A stretch of DNA of 25,054 nucleotides from a virus, in the IMG/VR virus record IMGVR_UViG_3300032516_000189, positions 1 through 25,054 of that record. The stretch is one strand, 5' to 3'. Below the pieces are notes generated by a model that saw only the letters and a list, made by a program, of their open reading frames with translations, was not told where the DNA came from and made no database searches. Position numbers and translations under genes: made by a program. Positions 1 through 6,341 of this stretch are shown one piece after another (positions within the stretch are counted from its first letter, which is position 1; each line of letters starts with the position of its first letter).

Positions 1-1
1 T

Positions 2-157
2 GTTAAATCGGATGAAATTTATTATAATAAATGTTTAGAAGAAGCTAATCAAGAAATTATAGTTAAATATTTAGAAGCAGTTGTAGATTCAATTTTAAAA
101 ATGGGATTTCAAATTAAAAATTATATTGAACTTCAAAAATTAAAAAATGGTATTTGA
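2..157 (+). CDS. C-terminal end of an unknown protein, cut by window edge
   Basis: An open frame runs in from the left edge and stops at TGA 155-157, giving the last 51 residues of a protein whose start lies outside the window. The visible part is Glu/Lys-rich and looks helical (for example KYLEAVVDSILKMGFQIKNY); no motif is recognisable. Good reading through the first 150 bases, no internal stop, and a promoter plus strong ribosome binding site just after it argue that this is a true gene end. Function unknown. Confidence 0.6.
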   Translation, partial: VKSDEIYYNKCLEEANQEIIVKYLEAVVDSILKMGFQIKNYIELQKLKNGI

Positions 158-178
158 GTTAAACTTTTGGATGAAAAA

Positions 179-186
179 TATAAATA
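179..186 (+). promoter_or_regulatory. T4-type late promoter before HNH endonuclease
   Basis: Exact TATAAATA followed by CTTTA, matching the T4 late-promoter core. By T4 spacing the transcript would start near 192, just before the AAAGGAGG ribosome binding site and the ATG at 207. No -35 box is needed at such promoters. Octamer is seen; promoter activity is inferred. Confidence 0.7.
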
Positions 187-208
187 CTTTATAAAAGGAG
201 GTATTTAT
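180..208 (+). promoter_or_regulatory. Hairpin masking the HNH endonuclease start
   Basis: ATAAATAC (180-187) pairs perfectly with GTATTTAT (201-208), with a U.G pair possible at each end. The 13-nt loop holds most of the Shine-Dalgarno, and the 3' arm covers the first two bases of the ATG at 207. The 5' arm is part of the late promoter, so a late transcript starting near 192 would lack it. Read-through RNA would form the hairpin and late RNA would not. This is the same logic as at T4 I-TevI. Stem seen, regulation inferred. Confidence 0.5.
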
Positions 209-992
209 GATTATAACAGAAAAAGTAAAAATTAAAGTTACTAAAACATATAGACATTTTGAAGAAAAAGGATATATAATTCCTAAAAAATTTGAGCAAA
301 GAACTAAAAAATATGTAGCAAATTTTGAAGCAGAAATAGAAGTTCTAGTTAAAGATTTACCTAAAAATTCTGTAATAGAAGTAGAATGTAAATGTGATTT
401 GTGTGGAAAAATTAGAATTCAAAAATATTATAGATATAGAGATATTTGTTCAAACTGTATGAGAACTAAAATCCAATTAGGAGAAAACTCTCCTGGTTGG
501 AAACATGGTAATGGTATGAAAAAAGAATGTATTGATTGCGGAACAAAAATACATTGGAACACAAAAAGATGTTCTGTTTGTCGAACTAAATATTTGAAAA
601 GTTTAAATAAATTTTGTACAGATTGTGGTAAACCTATATCAAGACAAGCTAAAAGATGTTCAGCCTGTGCTAATAATGGTAAAAATAATCCAGCATATAA
701 TGAAAATTTAACAGAACAAGATAGAGAAGATCAAAAATATTATAAAGGCATTCATAAATGGAAGACAGAGGTAAGAAAAAAATTTAATTATACCTGTAAA
801 AAATGTGGTAAAAAAGGACATAAAAATTCTGGTATAATTGAATGTCATCATATTAATAATTTTAAAGAATATATTAATTTAAGAATAGATGTTAATAATG
901 GTATAGCTTTATGTCAACAATGTCATAAAGAAATTCATAAAAAATATGGAAAATTAACGAATGAAAAACAATTATTAGAATTTTTGAATTGA
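207..992 (+). CDS. Free-standing HNH homing endonuclease, multi-zinc-finger
   Basis: A 261-residue HNH nuclease, expected to nick or cut DNA at a cognate site and promote its own copying into phages lacking it. The C-terminal HNH domain has paired cysteines C197/C200 and C236/C239, the H214-H215 pair, N230/N231 and H240/H244. Upstream are three more CxxC zinc-ribbon pairs (C63/C66 with C81/C84; C108/C111 with C122/C125; C137/C140 with C151/C154), probably DNA-reading modules. The middle carries SPGWKHG, like the NPxWKGG motif common in phage HNH proteins. The first ~90 residues resemble those of the second endonuclease (17761), including GYIIP and the CDxCG turn, so the two share a targeting domain but differ in the middle. 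AAAGGAGG sets the start. It has its own late promoter and a start-masking hairpin. Confidence 0.9.
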   Translation: MIITEKVKIKVTKTYRHFEEKGYIIPKKFEQRTKKYVANFEAEIEVLVKDLPKNSVIEVECKCDLCGKIRIQKYYRYRDICSNCMRTKIQLGENSPGWKHGNGMKKECIDCGTKIHWNTKRCSVCRTKYLKSLNKFCTDCGKPISRQAKRCSACANNGKNNPAYNENLTEQDREDQKYYKGIHKWKTEVRKKFNYTCKKCGKKGHKNSGIIECHHINNFKEYINLRIDVNNGIALCQQCHKEIHKKYGKLTNEKQLLEFLN

Positions 993-994
993 TT

Positions 995-1051
995 ATTTAT
1001 TTTCTATAAATAGTTAAGTATATAAGATATAACTATTTATAGGAGATAAAT
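995..1051 (+). promoter_or_regulatory. 22-bp hairpin burying the uvsW ribosome binding site
   Basis: Bases 995-1016 pair with 1030-1051 without a break: 20 Watson-Crick pairs plus two U.G pairs (1003/1043, 1001/1045), around a 13-nt loop (1017-1029). The inner 13 bp, CTATAAATAGTTA against its exact complement, are perfect. The 3' arm contains the whole AGGAG (1041-1045) and ends two bases before the TTG start at 1053. The 5' arm contains a late-promoter core at 1005-1012 whose predicted start, about 1018, lies in the loop. RNA arriving from upstream would thus be masked and late RNA would be translatable. The 3' arm also reads TATAAATA on the minus strand. Confidence 0.8.
1005..1012 (+). promoter_or_regulatory. 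T4-type late promoter before uvsW
   Basis: Exact TATAAATA inside the 5' arm of the 995-1051 hairpin; predicted transcript start near 1018. T4 uvsW itself is known to be made from a late promoter, which fits this placement. Confidence 0.75.
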
Positions 1052-1052
1052 T

Positions 1053-2549
1053 TTGGAAAAAATTATTGTTGAAAAATTGAATCAAGTGTATTTTAAAATA
1101 CGATGTGATAGTTCACAAAGTATGGAACTTAAAAATTATTTTTCGTATTATATTCCTAATTATTGGTTTTCGCCACGTTTTAAAAATAAAGTTTGGGATG
1201 GAAAAGTTTCATCTTATAATCGCCAATCCCAAACCTTACCTATAGGTTTATATCCAATGTTGAAGCAATTTTGTATTCATTATGGATATGAACTAGTCTT
1301 AGATTTTGATAAAACTAATATGTTTAATCAGATAGAAGATGAAGATATACAAAAATTTTATGAAACAATTTTTACAGATACAAAGTATTATCCAAGAGAT
1401 TATCAAGCAGAAACTATTTTAAAAGCTTTAAAATATAAACGTGGAGTAATAGAATCACCAACTGGTTCTGGAAAATCGATTGTCATATATTCGATTATTA
1501 GATTTATATTAGGAATAACCGAAGGTAAAATATTACTTATAGTACCAAATGTAAGTCTAGTCAACCAAATGTTTAATGATTTTAAAGATTATGGTTGGAC
1601 TGCATGTGAATCATATACAAATATACTTTATAGTGGTAAAAAGCCCGATTGGAGTAAACCTATATTAATTTCTACATGGCAATCTGTTTATAAGAAGACT
1701 AGTTCTTTTTTTGAAAGTTTTAATGCTGTTATAGTTGATGAAACTCATGGGGCAAAAGCTAATTCAATTAAATCTGTTTTAGAAAAATGTACAGGAGCAG
1801 ATTATAGAATTGGATTGACAGGAACTTTACCTACAGAGAAATCAGATATTTATACAATATATGGGTATATAGGACCAAAAATATATGAAATTTCATCTAA
1901 AGAATTGATGGATAAAGGTATTTTATCTAAGATTAAGATAGCTAATTTATTATTACAATATTCAGAAGATGAGATTGCAACTAATAAACATAGAACTTAT
2001 GATGAAGAAGTTCGATTCTTAGTAGATCACCCTAAAAGAAATGGTGTTTTTAAGTATATAATAGACCATATTAATCCTGAAGAGAATGTTCTAATATTAT
2101 GTTATTTAATAGATCATTTAAAAAGTATTAAAAGTTATTTAGAAAAGATATATCCAAATAAAAAAATTCAAGAAATTTATGGTGAAATAGATGCCGATAA
2201 AAGAGAACAAATAAGGATAGGAATGGAGAATAGTAAAGGGGTAATCTTACTTGGCACATATGCTACAATGGGCATAGGAATTAATATAAAAAGGTTACAT
2301 CATGTAATTTTTGCTAGTAGTTATAAATCTAAGATTAAAATCTTACAAAGCATAGGTAGAGGACTTAGAACCCACGAATCTAAAACTAAATTGATCCTTT
2401 GGGATATTGTAGACGATCTTACTTATGTCAAAAGAACAGGTACAATAGGTAAGAATTATGTATATGAACATTTTGAGCAAAGACTAGAATATTATAAAAC
2501 ACAAGAGTTCTCATATATTAATAAGAACATAATAGTAAAAAATTTATAA
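1053..2549 (+). CDS. uvsW: UvsW-like superfamily 2 DNA helicase
   Basis: A 498-residue protein, against about 503 in T4. UvsW unwinds R-loops, D-loops and branched DNA, and in T4 drives the switch from origin-dependent to recombination-dependent replication. The N-terminal DNA-binding domain (about 1-85) matches the UvsW type, with YWFSPRFKNKVWDGKV followed by LPIGLYPMLKQFC. Helicase motifs appear in order: Walker A TGSGKS (137-142), DETH box (229-232), GLTGTLP (254-260), and QSIGRGLR (432-439) with its arginine finger. The start is TTG at 1053, 7 bases after AGGAG; no better ATG lies nearby, and the family N-terminus begins at once. Expression appears gated by a 22-bp hairpin with an embedded late promoter. 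Its TAA overlaps the next late promoter. Confidence 0.95.
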   Translation: MEKIIVEKLNQVYFKIRCDSSQSMELKNYFSYYIPNYWFSPRFKNKVWDGKVSSYNRQSQTLPIGLYPMLKQFCIHYGYELVLDFDKTNMFNQIEDEDIQKFYETIFTDTKYYPRDYQAETILKALKYKRGVIESPTGSGKSIVIYSIIRFILGITEGKILLIVPNVSLVNQMFNDFKDYGWTACESYTNILYSGKKPDWSKPILISTWQSVYKKTSSFFESFNAVIVDETHGAKANSIKSVLEKCTGADYRIGLTGTLPTEKSDIYTIYGYIGPKIYEISSKELMDKGILSKIKIANLLLQYSEDEIATNKHRTYDEEVRFLVDHPKRNGVFKYIIDHINPEENVLILCYLIDHLKSIKSYLEKIYPNKKIQEIYGEIDADKREQIRIGMENSKGVILLGTYATMGIGINIKRLHHVIFASSYKSKIKILQSIGRGLRTHESKTKLILWDIVDDLTYVKRTGTIGKNYVYEHFEQRLEYYKTQEFSYINKNIIVKNL

Positions 2550-2552
2550 ATA
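2545..2552 (+). promoter_or_regulatory. T4-type late promoter overlapping the uvsW stop
   Basis: Exact TATAAATA followed by CTAATAA; it contains the uvsW TAA (2547-2549). Predicted start near 2558, about 22 bases before the ATG at 2580. The TATAAATACTA extension matches the favoured T4 form. Confidence 0.7.
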
Positions 2553-2579
2553 CTAATAAATAACTAATTAGGATTTAAA

Positions 2580-2999
2580 ATGAAAAAGTATGAAGAATAT
2601 TTACTAGAAAAATTACAAGAAGAGCCATCTCCTATTTTAGATATATATGGAAGTGGTAAAGAATTTGATATTTCGGATAATGAAGATTTGTTTCAGATTG
2701 TTAAAATGATTAAAGATATGATTGATAAACATTTTTATGCTTCTAATTTTAAATATTCCTATAAAGTAGATTATCAGACGCTAGTTTTTGAAGTTGAAAG
2801 TCAGAAGAATAGTCAAGAAGTGTCAATGGTTAATCATTTAATAGTTGATGATTTAGTCAACATGATTGAAACTGGAATAAGTAGGAGGTATCAAAATTTA
2901 TTTAAAATAAGCAGGGAAACCTGTGATATTGGTGAAGGGAAAGAAAATATTATAATAATTATTAAAAAGATTGATAAATTTCCTTATTTGCCAGATTAA
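2580..2999 (+). CDS. Small protein with capsid-targeting-like N-terminus
   Basis: A 139-residue protein of unknown fold. Its first residues, MKKYEEYLLEKLQEE, resemble the capsid-targeting sequence of T4 internal proteins (MKTYQEFIAEA) and offer gp21-type cleavage sites L-x-E after E10 and E14. Four other genes in the window (16152, 16570, 20383, 20956) begin alike and then diverge, which is how packaged internal proteins look. The remaining ~125 residues mix helix and strand (a core near FKYSYKVDYQTLVFEV and a late run IIIIIKKID), with no catalytic motif recognised. A late promoter lies just upstream. Packaging in the head is inferred from the leader only; a plain cytoplasmic protein is possible. 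Confidence 0.75.
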   Translation: MKKYEEYLLEKLQEEPSPILDIYGSGKEFDISDNEDLFQIVKMIKDMIDKHFYASNFKYSYKVDYQTLVFEVESQKNSQEVSMVNHLIVDDLVNMIETGISRRYQNLFKISRETCDIGEGKENIIIIIKKIDKFPYLPD

Positions 3000-3057
3000 C
3001 ATTATAAGAGATAGAAACAACAAATTTACATAGATTAGCTTAATAATGGAGGTTTTC

Positions 3058-3861
3058 ATGTCCCTTGATCCTGCTTTTTTAAAAGATTTTTGGACATATC
3101 TATCGGGTTTAGAATGGTGGCAAGGTCTAATTTTTATAATTGTTTTGGGATTAATAATCATAATTAGCGGTTATGGAAAGAAAATAATTGAAAAAATTAA
3201 AGAACAATTTACACCAAAAAAACTAAAATGTGAGGTATGTATTAAAATGGTACTAATGAAATCAATAATGATCCAAACAAAGATGGGATTTATATTAAAT
3301 AATATCCTAAGAGATCAAATGAATATAGTAGAACAAAAAATATCAGAAATTAAAACGATATTAATTAATACATATTCAGAAGAATTAAATAAGAGTAGGT
3401 CTATCGAAAAAGATAATAGATATTTGTATGATGAAACTATTCAATATAAACTTTATTTAGGTTTAATTAATGATGCTTTATTTTTAGTTAAAGATGAATT
3501 AAGAAGATCATTAAAAGAAAACGGATTTCATAAAAAAGCTGGATTAGAATTTTCTGTTTATGTTAAAGATAAAGTAAAACAAATAATATATTTAATAGAA
3601 CAACATTTAAGAAATCTTTATCCTATGATGGGAATGATTGTTCTTTTAGATAAAGAATTAGAAAATATTAATAATAATTCTCATAAAATTGAAGATATTA
3701 TGTTTGAATTATTTGCAGATTCTAAAGTTATTAAAAATGAAGCAGATTTGAAGTTAAAAGAGTGTGAAGAAGAATTATTAAAATTTATTAATAAAGATTT
3801 AAATATAACTCTATCAGATACTTCGAAAATTCCGATAGAATCTTATATGTTAGCAGTATAA
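3058..3861 (+). CDS. Single-pass membrane protein, unknown function
   Basis: A 267-residue protein. Residues 21-38 (WQGLIFIIVLGLIIIISG) form one transmembrane helix, followed by a Lys-rich stretch (KKIIEKIKE). By the positive-inside rule the short N-terminus would face the periplasm and the long helical C-terminal region (about 45-267) the cytoplasm. An ATG exists at 3046, but TGGAGG at 3047-3052 is the ribosome binding site for the ATG at 3058, so the later start is used. A holin usually is much shorter; a membrane-anchored host-takeover protein or a virion component are equally possible. No enzymatic motif seen. The gene's TAA lies within the next late-promoter octamer. Confidence 0.75.
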   Translation: MSLDPAFLKDFWTYLSGLEWWQGLIFIIVLGLIIIISGYGKKIIEKIKEQFTPKKLKCEVCIKMVLMKSIMIQTKMGFILNNILRDQMNIVEQKISEIKTILINTYSEELNKSRSIEKDNRYLYDETIQYKLYLGLINDALFLVKDELRRSLKENGFHKKAGLEFSVYVKDKVKQIIYLIEQHLRNLYPMMGMIVLLDKELENINNNSHKIEDIMFELFADSKVIKNEADLKLKECEEELLKFINKDLNITLSDTSKIPIESYMLAV

Positions 3862-3864
3862 ATA
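3857..3864 (+). promoter_or_regulatory. Possible T4-type late promoter, overlaps stop codon
   Basis: Exact TATAAATA spanning the TAA at 3859-3861 of the membrane-protein gene. By T4 spacing transcription would start near 3870, at the GGAGG (3870-3874) serving the ATG at 3880, leaving a leader of about 10 bases. Placement fits the other octamers, but the very short leader lowers confidence. Confidence 0.5.
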
Positions 3865-3879
3865 TTAATGGAGGATTAA

Positions 3880-4269
3880 ATGGCAAATATAAAAGAAGTT
3901 ATTACGGATTTAATATCATATGATGTTCAAAAAGATTATTATAAAAATGATGAAAAGAATAAAGTAGTTGATAATTTTAAAAAGATTCTTTTTGAAGATG
4001 ATGTTAGAGTTAGAAAGTTTCTTGAAAAATGGTTTAAAGAAACAGCTAAAATGGCAAAAGAATTTAATCTAGTCGATACAGGTAAAGAAGAAGTAGGTGG
4101 AAAAGATACAGAACCTACAGGTGAAGAAGATACTAAAAAAGAATTTGCTGATCCAGAAGTAAGAGCAACCAATCCAGTTCAAGAGCCTAGTGGTCAAGAT
4201 ATTGCGGTTAGACCAATGACAGGAATGGAAAGTACAATGACACATCAAGCAAATAAATATCTTATGTAG
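3880..4269 (+). CDS. Small acidic protein, unknown, possibly virion
   Basis: A 129-residue protein. The first 65 residues are charged and helical (DDVRVRKFLEKWFKETAKMAKEF). Residues 66-110 are rich in Gly, Glu, Thr and Pro and probably disordered. The C-terminus carries AVRPMTGM and ends THQANKYLM. The next gene has a matching EVRPM segment followed by an Met-Thr-rich stretch, suggesting that the two contact the same partner or share an ancestor at this end. GGAGG six bases before ATG fixes the start. The TAG stop overlaps the next gene's ribosome binding site. No function is recognised; the setting before virion genes suggests a structural or assembly role. Confidence 0.75.
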   Translation: MANIKEVITDLISYDVQKDYYKNDEKNKVVDNFKKILFEDDVRVRKFLEKWFKETAKMAKEFNLVDTGKEEVGGKDTEPTGEEDTKKEFADPEVRATNPVQEPSGQDIAVRPMTGMESTMTHQANKYLM

Positions 4270-4280
4270 GAGAATTGACT

Positions 4281-4772
4281 ATGGGATTTATGAATTTTTT
4301 GGATAAATATGAAAAGAAAATAGATATTTTAATTGAAGAACCTAAGATAATTGAAGAAAAAAATATTAAAGTTAAACATGTAGTTACTAAAAAGAAAGAA
4401 ATAAAAGAAGATAAACATGTTTGTACTTGTAAGTATTGTGGCAAAACATTATCTGAAAAAAATAATATTCATAGTTATGCTGCATCTATTTTAGATGGAG
4501 TTAAAGATGATGGAAGTATAACTATAAATAATAGTATACCAATTCAAAATAAAATAGAAGTAGTTCCGGCTATTATAAAAAGTCATGCTGCATCTATTTT
4601 AGATGGTGTAGAAGAAACAAATACAGAAGTAAGACCGATGTTACCAAATCAAAATGTAATATTAGATCAAGCACCTGTACAACAAAGTATAATGACACCA
4701 GAAATGGCAGAACAAATAATTAAAAGAGGTAATGGTAGTGAAACAACAAACCATGCTTCTTTGTTGGTATAA
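4281..4772 (+). CDS. Low-complexity protein with duplicated HAASILDGV motif
   Basis: A 163-residue protein with a Lys/Glu-rich helical start (FLDKYEKKIDILIEEPK), a lone knuckle CTCKYCGK at about residues 50-57, then a mostly disordered region. The peptide AASILDGV occurs twice, 36 residues apart, preceded by HSY or KSH, and the protein ends NHASLLV, a possible third copy. The two DNA copies (4477-4498 and 4585-4606) are identical over 22 bases. Such repeated short motifs in a flexible chain suggest multivalent binding to a partner. TTG at 4275 is only two bases from the AGGAG, so ATG 4281 at eight bases is preferred. The EVRPM segment echoes the preceding gene. Function unknown. Confidence 0.75.
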   Translation: MGFMNFLDKYEKKIDILIEEPKIIEEKNIKVKHVVTKKKEIKEDKHVCTCKYCGKTLSEKNNIHSYAASILDGVKDDGSITINNSIPIQNKIEVVPAIIKSHAASILDGVEETNTEVRPMLPNQNVILDQAPVQQSIMTPEMAEQIIKRGNGSETTNHASLLV

Positions 4773-4781
4773 GGATATAAA

Positions 4782-5207
4782 ATGGCTAATAAAATATATA
4801 ATAAATGTAAAGATTTAATGATAAGACAACAATTAAATCTAGTCTCAGATACACTTAGAATTATATTAGTTAATTCTTATACACCAAATATTGATACGCA
4901 TCAATATTATTCAAATGTATCTGCATATGAAGTTAATGGAACAGGATATACTACAAATGGTCAATTAATAAGTGGATCATCTTTTACGAGAGATGATGTT
5001 AATGATAGAATAGAATTTGATGCTCAAGATAATGTATGGGAGAACTTAACAACATCGACAAATGGTGCTATTATATATAAAAGTTTAAGTGCAACTAATA
5101 TTTCTCCACTAGTCGCATTTATAGATTTTAATGGTACAAAAGTAGCAAGTAATACTAGATTTAAGATAGAGTGGAGTAATGAGGAAGGTATAATTTATTT
5201 AACGTAA
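4782..5207 (+). CDS. Virion structural protein, copy 1 of a tandem pair
   Basis: A 141-residue beta-rich protein of a type recurring in tailed phages: an N-terminal MANKIYNKCKDLMIRQQLNL, then DTLRIILVNSYTPNIDTHQY, then GAIIYKSL and a closing AFIDFNGTK...FKIEWSNEEGIIYL strand set. The next gene has the same layout (Y.FNNFKSKLMKG...GAVIYKR...AIDFGSKK...FTISWNTEGIL), so the two are diverged paralogues. Function in the particle is unproven; small surface or decoration protein are options. Placed directly before fibre and neck genes and probably translated in one transcript with its neighbours. Confidence 0.8.
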   Translation: MANKIYNKCKDLMIRQQLNLVSDTLRIILVNSYTPNIDTHQYYSNVSAYEVNGTGYTTNGQLISGSSFTRDDVNDRIEFDAQDNVWENLTTSTNGAIIYKSLSATNISPLVAFIDFNGTKVASNTRFKIEWSNEEGIIYLT

Positions 5208-5227
5208 GGTAATATGAGGAGGAATAT

Positions 5228-5668
5228 ATGGCAAGTTATGTTTTTAATAATTTTAAAAGTAAATTGATGAAAGGAACATATAACCTTTCAGCAGCCAATA
5301 ATACATATAAAATTGGATTAATTAATGTTTCAGCTTTTAATCAAACTAATCCAGATGATACTGAATTTTGGAATTCGGTTTCTGCAAACTGGTCGATTAC
5401 GGCTGATCCAGGTTATTTAGCTCAAAATTATATTGATAGAGGATTGTCAGGAACAAATGTATCATTAGCACTGGTAGCAAATGAGGCTAGATGGAGTGCA
5501 ACAAATGTAACATGGGCAAGTTCTACTATTGATGCTAGAGGAGCAGTAATTTATAAAAGAACGGATAGTTCATTAATTTGTGCTATTGATTTTGGAAGTA
5601 AGAAAAGCTCATCTAATGGAGATTTTACAATTTCATGGAATACTGAAGGTATTTTAAACCTAGGATAA
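5228..5668 (+). CDS. Virion structural protein, copy 2 of a tandem pair
   Basis: A 146-residue paralogue of the preceding gene. It shares the N-terminal helix pattern (FNNFKSKLMKGTYNL), the central WASSTIDARGAVIYKR segment and the C-terminal DFGSKKSSSNGDFTISWN end, with an insertion in the first half (FNQTNPDDTEFWNSVSANW). Start set by GAGGAGG at 5216-5222. It is the last gene before a strong intrinsic terminator, so the two copies may be made in excess over the fibre genes beyond. Exact particle role unknown. Confidence 0.8.
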   Translation: MASYVFNNFKSKLMKGTYNLSAANNTYKIGLINVSAFNQTNPDDTEFWNSVSANWSITADPGYLAQNYIDRGLSGTNVSLALVANEARWSATNVTWASSTIDARGAVIYKRTDSSLICAIDFGSKKSSSNGDFTISWNTEGILNLG

Positions 5669-5689
5669 TATAAATTTTTAAAATTTAAT

Positions 5690-5726
5690 AAGCTTAATTA
5701 TGGTTATCCATAGTTAAGCTTTTTTT
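5690..5726 (+). terminator. Intrinsic terminator after tandem virion genes
   Basis: A near-perfect stem: AAGCTTAA and TATGG (5690-5703) pair with CCATA and TTAAGCTT (5708-5721) through one U.G pair, with a TTAT loop, followed by seven T (5720-5726). Fourteen stem pairs plus a T run make a textbook intrinsic terminator. Confidence 0.9.
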
Positions 5727-5742
5727 GAAACGGAGGATTAAT

Positions 5743-6333
5743 ATGTGGATTGTAGCAAGAAAAACAAATCGTTCTTTAGTAGAAATTATTAGAGTTAGAC
5801 CAGAACCAATATTAGACGCTCTTAAATTTGCAATTGTAGCAAATTATGGAGGTACTGCTAATGATTATGCGTTTTATCAAACATCAGATGCAACAATACA
5901 AAGTAGAATAGATAATGGAGATCAATATGCATTAATATGGGATAATATGGGAACAGCAGGAGATCCATTAGATGATGAAATTACTGGAGTAGATTTTTCA
6001 GTCGAAAATACTAAAAGATGGGTTAAAGTATATGAACAAACTGGAAAACAATTTATTAATGGAAATGGTACAGATACAGCAACTATTATAATTGAAATTT
6101 GGAATAGTGCATTAACAGCTATTGATACAAATATTACTGGAGTAACTAAAAAAATTCCTATAGCTATGCCTGTTTATGGAACAGTTTTTAAAGAAGCTAC
6201 TTTTACAAATGGGGTTGCAACTATGCCAATTTCTAGTAAAATTTATGGTTCATGGATGATTCCATCTGATTCTGTTAGATATGAAAATACTAGAGTTGCT
6301 CAAACTTGTAGTTTTAATGTAATGTTAGTATAA
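5743..6333 (+). CDS. Beta-rich virion protein, unknown
   Basis: A 196-residue protein. The N-terminus is mixed (MWIVARKTNRSLVEIIRV), followed by a Gly/Asp/Thr-rich middle and a C-terminal part with alternating strands (TATIIIEIWNSALTAI, KKIPIAMPVYG, ATFTNGVATMPI, GSWMIP) that reads like an Ig-like or beta-sandwich domain. CGGAGG at 5731-5736 puts the start at ATG 5743; a TTG at 5725 lies inside the terminator T run and is rejected. It follows a terminator with no clear promoter in the gap, so it may depend on read-through. Neighbouring fibre genes suggest a tail or surface role. Confidence 0.75.
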   Translation: MWIVARKTNRSLVEIIRVRPEPILDALKFAIVANYGGTANDYAFYQTSDATIQSRIDNGDQYALIWDNMGTAGDPLDDEITGVDFSVENTKRWVKVYEQTGKQFINGNGTDTATIIIEIWNSALTAIDTNITGVTKKIPIAMPVYGTVFKEATFTNGVATMPISSKIYGSWMIPSDSVRYENTRVAQTCSFNVMLV

Positions 6334-6341
6334 GGAATTAA

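Noticed and set aside
3046-3057. ATG at 3046 as start of the membrane-protein gene
   Set aside because: It overlaps the TGGAGG that serves the ATG at 3058 and has no binding site of its own.
4275-4280. TTG at 4275 as gene start
   Set aside because: Only two bases after AGGAG; ATG at 4281 has normal spacing.
2898-4444. Minus-strand open frames at 2898-3161, 3939-4172 and 4262-4444
   Set aside because: They overlap well-supported + strand genes, lack binding sites and show no protein pattern.
4523-4530. TATAAATA inside the gene at 4281
   Set aside because: Within coding sequence, no gene start nearby; expected by chance in AT-rich DNA.
5669-5676. TATAAATT before the gene at 5743 as late promoter
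   Set aside because: One mismatch to the octamer and located before the terminator, so a transcript from it would be stopped.
5725-5742. TTG at 5725 as gene start
   Set aside because: It lies in the terminator T run and before the CGGAGG that serves ATG 5743.
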